A stretch of DNA of 64,000 nucleotides from Knoxdaviesia capensis (Eukaryota; Ascomycota; Sordariomycetes; Microascales; Gondwanamycetaceae). The translations under genes and the position numbers were made by a program. The stretch lies in assembly GCA_001510575.1 (NCBI GenBank), contig LNGK01000007.1, forward strand, positions 186,001 through 250,000, written 5' to 3'. The notes beneath the pieces were generated by a model. That model saw only the letters and a program-made list of their open reading frames with translations, had not been told where the DNA came from and made no database searches. How positions within the stretch are numbered: position 1 is the stretch's first letter; the number at the start of each line of letters is the position of its first letter. Below are positions 58,720 to 64,000 of the stretch, one piece after another.

Positions 58720-60581
58720 CAGGGTCCGCCCCGAGCTCCTGCGCGACACAGAGCTCCATGTACGCCTTGGCCTCCGGGATCTCGTCGAGCTCCTCGTACA
58801 TCTGCGCAATCTGCAGCACCACGTCGGGGTCGAGGTGGCCGGGCGGCGTGCGCACCACGGCGCCACTGGCGGTGCTCGAGAAAGACCCGCTCGCGTCGTA
58901 GTAGCTGTCGGCGAGAAGCGCGCGCTTCAGCGCCTTGATGCCGTCGCGGTAGTGGCCCATCTTGTGCATGCAGGCGCCAATAGCCATCCACATCTTGCCG
59001 TCCCAGGGCCGCAGACCGGCGGCGTGCTTGTAGTACCAGAGCGAGTAGCTGTTCATCTCCAGCATCTCGTACGTCTGGCCCAGGCCGTACCAGGCGCGGT
59101 AGTCGCGCTTGTTGGCGTCGACGGCGCGGCGGTACGACTCGATGGCCGCGTGGGTGTTCTTCAGCTCAAGGTACTCGTGGCCCATGAGCGTCCATGCCGC
59201 CAGGAAGGACCGGTCCAGCGTCAGGGCGCGGCGGAAGTACTGCACGGCCTTTTCATGCATGGACTTGAGCGAGTAGTAGTTGCCCACCACAACGCACGTC
59301 TCGGGCCGGAAGCGGTCGACATCCATGCAGAGATGGGCGACGAACGAGAGCTTCGGCCGCGACTGCATGACGTAGAGGATGTTGGAGTAGTGGTCCAGCC
59401 CGTCGAGGCGGAGCGGGTGGGCAGCCAGGATGCGGCTGAAGATCTGCTCGGCGGCCACAAGGTCCTTGGAGATGTACGCCAGCATGGCGTTGCAGGTCTG
59501 CAGGAACGGCGAGCGCGGGAACACGGTAAGGAGTTGGTTGAGAGACGCGGCAAGATTGGGGCCTTGTTGGTGGAGTTCGAGCGAGGTGTGCAGGTGGAAG
59601 ATAAACGACATGACATTCTCGGGGAGAACTCGCATGACACGGTTGAGCTCTTCAACTGACGAGATCAGGGACGTCATCTCCTGCCAGCAGCCCCAGTTCA
59701 TCGGGAAGAGGTACACGCTGCGGAGGAGATACTCCATGGCCAGAGCGTCATTCTTCTGTTTGGCAAGAACCATGCCGTACCTATGAAAAGAAAAAAGCAT
59801 CAGTTGTTAGTTAGGGGTGCTGGCGTTCAAATTGTTCTGGCCAGGACCCGTGTACTTACAGATACTCCAGCCAGCCCTGACTTCCCCGGACATCGCCATC
59901 GGGAGTGGTGCGGTCCTCAAACCACGACGCCAGAGTCAGTCCAATGGTCCGCAGATACTCGTTGGTAGCAGTGCCGACATCCTGCGGCCCCAGAATCATC
60001 TCGCAATCCTCGTCCTTCTTCTTCTCGCCCGCCATGAACCGTGCATACAGGGCCAGGAACAAACTCCGCTGGCTGAGCTTCGGCAACGGAGTGCGGCCGG
60101 CGGTCGGCTCGAACCGCGACGGCTGGCCCTGCGCCGCTGCCGACCCGGGGGCGCCCGACGGGGGGGACGCCGACCCGGGGAAGCCGCTGAACACGCTGCT
60201 GGGGATGAACACCTCCGAGCAGCGCGCAAACTCGCGGCAGTCAAACAGCGTGCGGGCGAAAATGTACTTGGTAGCCTCTTTGTACTCGAGCGCCGCTTCC
60301 TCGGGGTCCGGGTTGGCGGAGAAGGCCGTTGGCGCGACGAAGTCCGGGCCGAGCGGGAGGGTGTCGGGGATATCCGGCGTGTCGGGGGTTTCGATTTCGG
60401 GCTCGGGGAGAGACACAAGCAGCTCAGCCGCCCTGCACAGCGTGTTAGCAAACATTGGCGTTTGGATTGGGGAACACACAGCGGCCTACCACTTTGCGGA
60501 TGTGTACAAACACCGCTCGATGCATTTCACCGAGGCGTCCTGCAGGGCGGAGCGAACATTCCGCAGATCATTCCGACTCAT
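58265..60581 (-). CDS. CDC23: Anaphase-promoting complex subunit Cdc23/Apc8, 3 exons
   Basis: This is a TPR scaffold subunit of the nuclear APC/C ubiquitin ligase that drives mitotic exit. Exons are 60581-60490, 60432-59860 and 59780-58265 with introns of 57 and 79 bp; the frame closes at 726 aa. The N terminus (SALQDASVKCIERCLYTSAKW-A-AELL) and the EYKEATKYIFARTLFDCREFARCSEVF block are the Apc8 N-terminal domain. TPR motifs run from about 225 to 560, including PETCVVVGNYYSLKSMHEKA, RSFLAAWTLMGHEYLELKN and RDYRAWYGLGQTYEMLEMNS, all Cdc23 hallmarks. The last part carries two poly-Gly runs (about 576-588 and 608-616) flanking an acidic SPDDASEDG segment; family members lack or vary this insert. 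The overall length is longer than typical (about 600-670) mainly for that reason. It shares a divergent promoter with the downstream plus-strand gene. Confidence 0.96.
58597..58718 (+). repeat. Two (GCC)n runs coding for poly-Gly in Apc8
   Basis: GCC-type triplets at 58597-58622 and 58679-58718 read as Gly runs on the minus strand. They are likely length-polymorphic. Confidence 0.85.
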
Positions 60582-61031
60582 GATGGCCACAGTCCACGCA
60601 TTTGGTGGCACTGGGATGAGGCTGGAGAGAGAACTGCAAAGGCTCAATGGGGATAGGCGGCCACGATGGAGCTCTCGAAGCTTCAGAGAAGCGAGGGGGG
60701 GTTCTGGTATTGAGCGATGAGGGAGGGTAGATACAAGAGGAAGTGTGGGAAGAAAGGGGAGAAAAGGCAGAAACACACAGATCGGCAAGAATAGAAACAA
60801 ATCCTAATGCCGACAGGAAGTTGAAGCAAGTAAAGCAGGGCGTTGGCAATGAGGTGACGTTGATATGAAGCTGGGAAGTTGGGGAAAAAGAAAAAACAAA
60901 AATGAAGCCCACCAACGCGCTTACTCTTTAACGCGTAAATAGAAGCTGCTTAGGGTTACACCCTATATCCGCAAGCGCCGCCAACGCTTATCGGAACCGC
61001 CCCACCAGCCAAAACCCTGGAGCTCGCGCCT

Positions 61032-61044
61032 ATCACCACGTGAC
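61032..61044. promoter_or_regulatory. E-box / sterol-regulatory-element-like site
   Basis: ATCACCACGTGAC contains CACGTG at 61037-61042 overlapping an ATCAC half like that of sterol regulatory elements. It is about 600 bp upstream of FPP synthase, a sterol-pathway gene. Recognition by a SREBP-type bHLH factor is inferred; other bHLH factors also bind CACGTG. Confidence 0.35.
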
Positions 61045-61483
61045 CCTGTCTCTGCCCACCAGAATGCAGCCTGAAGACAACATTTTTGCCCATGGATCTT
61101 GGTACATGCAATTCGCTCGGAGGAAAGGCGAAAGACACAAGTGGCAGAGTCTGACTGCATCCCGGAGCACAGTTTTTCCCCCCGGAAGTACAGTCCCCAA
61201 GCCGTCTTACAGCGTCCCCAAGTGTGAAGCTTACAGGGCGTATCCGTATTTCCCCAGGCCTCGGCCCCTAGAACAGATCGCGAGTACGAACCCCAAAAAG
61301 CGAATCTGCCGGGCCTCACCGCCAAAAAAATCATAGCCAGGCGAAGGAGCAAACAAAGCCCCCGCCACCATGTTTTTTTCCTCCTTGAAAGTTGACCCCT
61401 CGGATTCTTGTTCGTGATAGGAACAATATTACGTCTTGTGTCTCGCATTGTTCTTTTTTTCTTCTGCGGGGAAAGCAACACGG

Positions 61484-61514
<31 letters not shown>

Positions 61515-61567
61515 CTTATATATCCTTCGTGTCTCTGACTTGTCTCTCTTCTTCTCTCTCTCTCTCT
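61484..61567 (+). repeat. (CT)n tracts in the FPP synthase leader
   Basis: A CT run at 61484-61510 and a second at 61555-61567 lie 70-155 bp upstream of the ATG. Such pyrimidine tracts are typical near start sites of highly expressed fungal genes. Confidence 0.85.
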
Positions 61568-61637
61568 TTCTTCTTCCTCTTCTGTCCCCACCAATCCCCT
61601 CACCAGCCAAGTCCAACCCCCACCTCCACATCTCACA

Positions 61638-62818
61638 ATGGCCAAGAAGTACTCTCTCCAGGAGTTCGAGAGCGTGTTCCCGAAGCTGCGGGACGCCATC
61701 CTCGCCCATGCCCGTTCAATTCACCTGGCCGAGGCCGAGGTGCAGTACTTCAGCCAGGTACGCCGTCCCGTGTCCCCGCTCCCCCCGGTGTCTCCGGTGC
61801 CCCGGGCCGGGCCGGTCCCGGACCCCCTCACCCTCTCCCGGTCTCCTCCGCTAACTTCTCCCCCCCTCTCTCTCTCTCTGACCCCCTCCCCCAGAACCTC
61901 GAAGCCAACACGCTCGGCGGCAAATGCAACCGCGGCCTCTCGGTGCCCGACAGCGCCTCGCTGCTCCTCGAGGCGCCGCTGACCGACGACCAGTTCTTCC
62001 AGGCGGCCGCGCTGGGCTGGTTCACCGAGCTGCTGCAGGCCTTCTTCCTCGTCAGCGACGACATCATGGACTCGTCGATCACGCGCCGCGGCAAGCCGTG
62101 CTGGTACCGCCGGCCGGGCGTCGGCATGGTGGCCATCAACGACTCGTTCCTGCTCGAGGGCACGCTGTACCGCCTGCTGCAGCAGTTCTTCCGCCCGCAC
62201 CCGCGCTACATCGACATGGTCGAGCTGTTCCACAACGTCACCCTGTTCACCGAGTTCGGCCAGCTCGCCGACCTGCGCACCGCCCCCGAGGACGCCGTCA
62301 ACCTCGACAACTTCTCCATGCAGAAGTTCTCCTTCATCGTCATCTACAAGACCGCCTGGTACTCGTTCTACCTGCCCGTCGCCCTCGCCCTCATGCTGCT
62401 CGACATCGCCACCCCGAACAACCTCAAGCAGGCCGAGCACATCCTCATCCCGCTCGGCGAGTACTTCCAGGCCCAGGACGACTACCTCGACAACTTCGGC
62501 CTGCCCGAGCACATCGGCAAGATCGGCACCGACATCATGGACAACAAGTGCTCGTGGCTCGTCAACCAGGCCCTCGAGATCGCCACCCCCGACCAGCGCC
62601 GCGTGCTCGAGGAGAACTACGGCGTCAAGGACGCCGCCAAGGAGGCCCGCGTCAAGCAGCTGTACAACGAGATGGGCCTCAAGGAGCGCTACGAGGCCTT
62701 CGAGGAGACCCGCGCCCAGGAGCTGCGCGACATGATCGCCAAGGTCGACGAGAGCGAGGGCCTGAAGAAGACCGTCTTCACCGCCTTCCTGGACAAGATC
62801 TACAAGCGCACCAAGTAA
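61638..62818 (+). CDS. ERG20: Farnesyl diphosphate synthase, 2 exons
   Basis: This cytosolic prenyltransferase makes FPP from DMAPP/GPP and IPP, feeding ergosterol, dolichol, prenylation and terpenoids. Exons are 61638-61757 and 61895-62818 with a 137-bp pyrimidine-rich intron, giving 347 aa, the usual length. The first Asp-rich motif is DDIMD (95-99), with Phe-Phe at 90-91 just upstream, as expected for a C15-producing enzyme. SSITRRGKPCWYR and GVGMVAINDSFLLEG follow. The second Asp-rich motif is QDDYLD (D235, D236, D239), then GKIGTDIMDNKCSW. The C terminus is KRTK. Odd points: DDYLD is followed by NFGLPEH where most fungal enzymes have C-F/Y-G-D-P, and TEFGQ replaces TELGQ. Codon use is extremely biased to C/G-ending codons, consistent with high expression. 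A paralogue rather than the sterol enzyme cannot be ruled out from one locus. Confidence 0.95.
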
Positions 62819-63274
62819 AGCCGTCACAGTTTGTTGTTGGTGGGATCGTGTAGATGCTCAACCATCTTCATGATCCGTTGATGCTTCTTCCCTCTGGCTG
62901 TTGTCGGCGTTGAATCTGCTCTGTTCTTCAGATATAAACGAAGCAGAGACAGCTTTCATTATATATCCCCGTCTAGGCAGCACCCAAGCAACCCCATATC
63001 CATGTTGCGCTTCACAGTCACGATTTAATAATAATCCTCATCACATGATAGACATTGCTATTATATGAATTTATCCAAAGTCGTAAATCTTCGTAACAAA
63101 GTCCCCTTTGTATGTAAATATACACATCCCATGTCTCATTCCATGAATGTTTTTATATCCATTCCAGGTGCTCCGCCCTGTTCGGATGAGGGGACCACTC
63201 AAAAAACCTTTTAACCCCAAAAACGGGAACGAGTCCCAGCCGGTCCGTATAGCGTCGGACCAAACTAGCCTCAC
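62819..63274. other. Intergenic between convergent genes
   Basis: AT-rich 3' flank of FPP synthase, meeting the 3' end of the minus-strand gene. No frame with a domain is present. Confidence 0.55.
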
Positions 63275-64000
63275 TTAAAACGGCTCCCCACCCGCCATCT
63301 GCGGCGATGTGGTTGCCGACGCAGCTGCACGCTGTGTCGACGGCACCGGGGGCGCCCACTTGCTGACCGAACGGTATCTGCTCGGCTGGCCAGCCACGCT
63401 CCGGCTTCTCGGACGGCTGTTGACTGTATCCGCACGCCGAAGCTCATTTGCCGCGGCGGATGATGCGGCAGGAGGGGGCGGCGGAGGAGGCGGCGGCGGG
63501 GGTGGAGACGACGATTGCGGAGAGGACATTTTGGGCAGAGATGCCGTTGGGGAGTGGTAGGCCGTCGGTAGCGGCGGCGGTGGCGGGGAGCTGTATACTG
63601 CCGTCGGCACCGTTCGCGGAGCTGTGCTGCGGACGGTGTTATACCGCCGCATGGGTGCCCCGATACTGCTGCCCTCGGAGCTCGACGTCGGCAGAGTGCT
63701 CAGCGACGGCACCGGGGGGATTTCTGATAGCGAATGAGGAATCACCGTGTAGCCCTGACCCGAAACTGGAGACCGGGTTGACGAGGTATGATACGTCGGC
63801 GAGGTGGTCTGGCCATGCGACGTGCACGGCGGGCTGGAAATGTTGGCCGTGGTGACAGAGGTCGGAATATTGGCACCAACCAGGTCCACAAGCGGGACTC
63901 CCGCAGGGGCGCGCACGCCATGTCCGCGGCGGTACCGCGACGCCACACTCTTCTGCATTTCCGGCTTCTCATTCGTAAAGTCCAGCAGCGGTGCCGGATG
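63275..64000 (-). CDS. C-terminal part of an unidentified Pro/Ser-rich protein (runs off the edge)
   Basis: The minus-strand frame is open from the right edge to a TAA at 63275-63277. The first in-frame ATG seen (63958) is probably internal, because the preceding codons up to the edge (reading HPAPLLDFTNEKPE) also look coding. The visible part has a basic stretch (SVASRYRRGHG), then LVDLVGANIPTSV, and is otherwise Ser/Thr/Pro-rich and disordered with a poly-Pro run encoded near 63473-63508. Poly-Pro runs can bind profilin, SH3 or WW proteins. I do not recognise the family, and the diagnostic domain is probably beyond the window. Confidence 0.6.
   Translation of the reverse strand, partial: HPAPLLDFTNEKPEMQKSVASRYRRGHGVRAPAGVPLVDLVGANIPTSVTTANISSPPCTSHGQTTSPTYHTSSTRSPVSGQGYTVIPHSLSEIPPVPSLSTLPTSSSEGSSIGAPMRRYNTVRSTAPRTVPTAVYSSPPPPPLPTAYHSPTASLPKMSSPQSSSPPPPPPPPPPPPAASSAAANELRRADTVNSRPRSRSVAGQPSRYRSVSKWAPPVPSTQRAAASATTSPQMAGGEPF

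Larger units (their letters stand above)
60582..61637. promoter_or_regulatory. Bidirectional promoter of Apc8 and FPP synthase
   Basis: The 1056-bp region between two divergent start codons holds TAGGGTTACACCCTA (60951-60965), an inverted telomere-like element. It also holds ATCACCACGTGAC (about 61032-61044), which contains an E-box palindrome, and CT microsatellites just upstream of the FPP synthase ATG. Frames across this region lack domains. Confidence 0.6.

Noticed and set aside
58382..59659. 425-codon plus-strand frame across Apc8
   Set aside because: Antisense shadow of conserved TPR coding sequence, with the same GC-bias explanation.
61721..62827. 368-codon minus-strand frame across FPP synthase
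   Set aside because: Antisense shadow of a highly GC3-biased gene; the composition is Val/Leu/Glu repeats mirroring the sense codons.

Overview
The window looks like a piece of a filamentous ascomycete (Pezizomycotina) nuclear genome, most likely Eurotiomycetes-like. The reasons are short GT-AG introns with CTAAC/CTGAC-type branch sites, genes on both strands without operons, very GC-rich third codon positions, a NsdD-type sexual-development GATA factor, and a GPI-anchored Pro-rich surface protein. There are two assembly gaps (26596-26766 and 56001-56656), both inside repeats.

Layout. (1) 503-3463 (+): glutamate-cysteine ligase, seven exons whose reading frame closes exactly (667 aa). (2) 3464-19820: about 16 kb with no gene I can support except a possible decayed gene at 5045-5940; it is rich in microsatellites and purine/pyrimidine-skewed tracts. 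(3) 19821-21299 (-): nsdD GATA factor in three exons, preceded on its own strand by an unusually pyrimidine-rich leader of about 2-3 kb. (4) About 24200-42791: another gene-poor stretch of some 18 kb with a 25-bp minisatellite, microsatellites and a dispersed ACAGTAC motif. (5) 42792-47019 (-): 5-oxoprolinase, two exons. (6) 48232-51993 (-): a 1253-aa PXA/PX/Nexin-C sorting nexin. (7) 55837-57163 (+): a secreted, GPI-anchored, Pro-rich repeat protein interrupted by a gap. (8) 58265-60581 (-): APC/C subunit Cdc23/Apc8, three exons. (9) 61638-62818 (+): farnesyl diphosphate synthase, two exons, divergent from Apc8 over a 1.06-kb shared promoter. (10) 63275 to the right edge (-): the C-terminal part of an unidentified Pro/Ser-rich protein.

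How the genes relate. Glutamate-cysteine ligase makes gamma-glutamylcysteine for glutathione, and 5-oxoprolinase returns 5-oxoproline to glutamate, so both ends of the gamma-glutamyl cycle lie in one 47-kb interval. The other genes are ordinary cell-biology, sterol and cell-surface genes with no pathway link visible here. I found no clear transposon proteins, rRNA, tRNA, CRISPR array or secondary-metabolite cluster. The most unusual feature is the architecture: a developmental regulator (nsdD) sits alone between two long gene-poor, motif-rich flanks. I do not see a clear new multi-gene system. The best candidates for something undescribed are the dispersed intergenic motifs (ACAGTAC pentamers and inverted telomere-like AGGGTTACACCCTA elements) and the nsdD leader.
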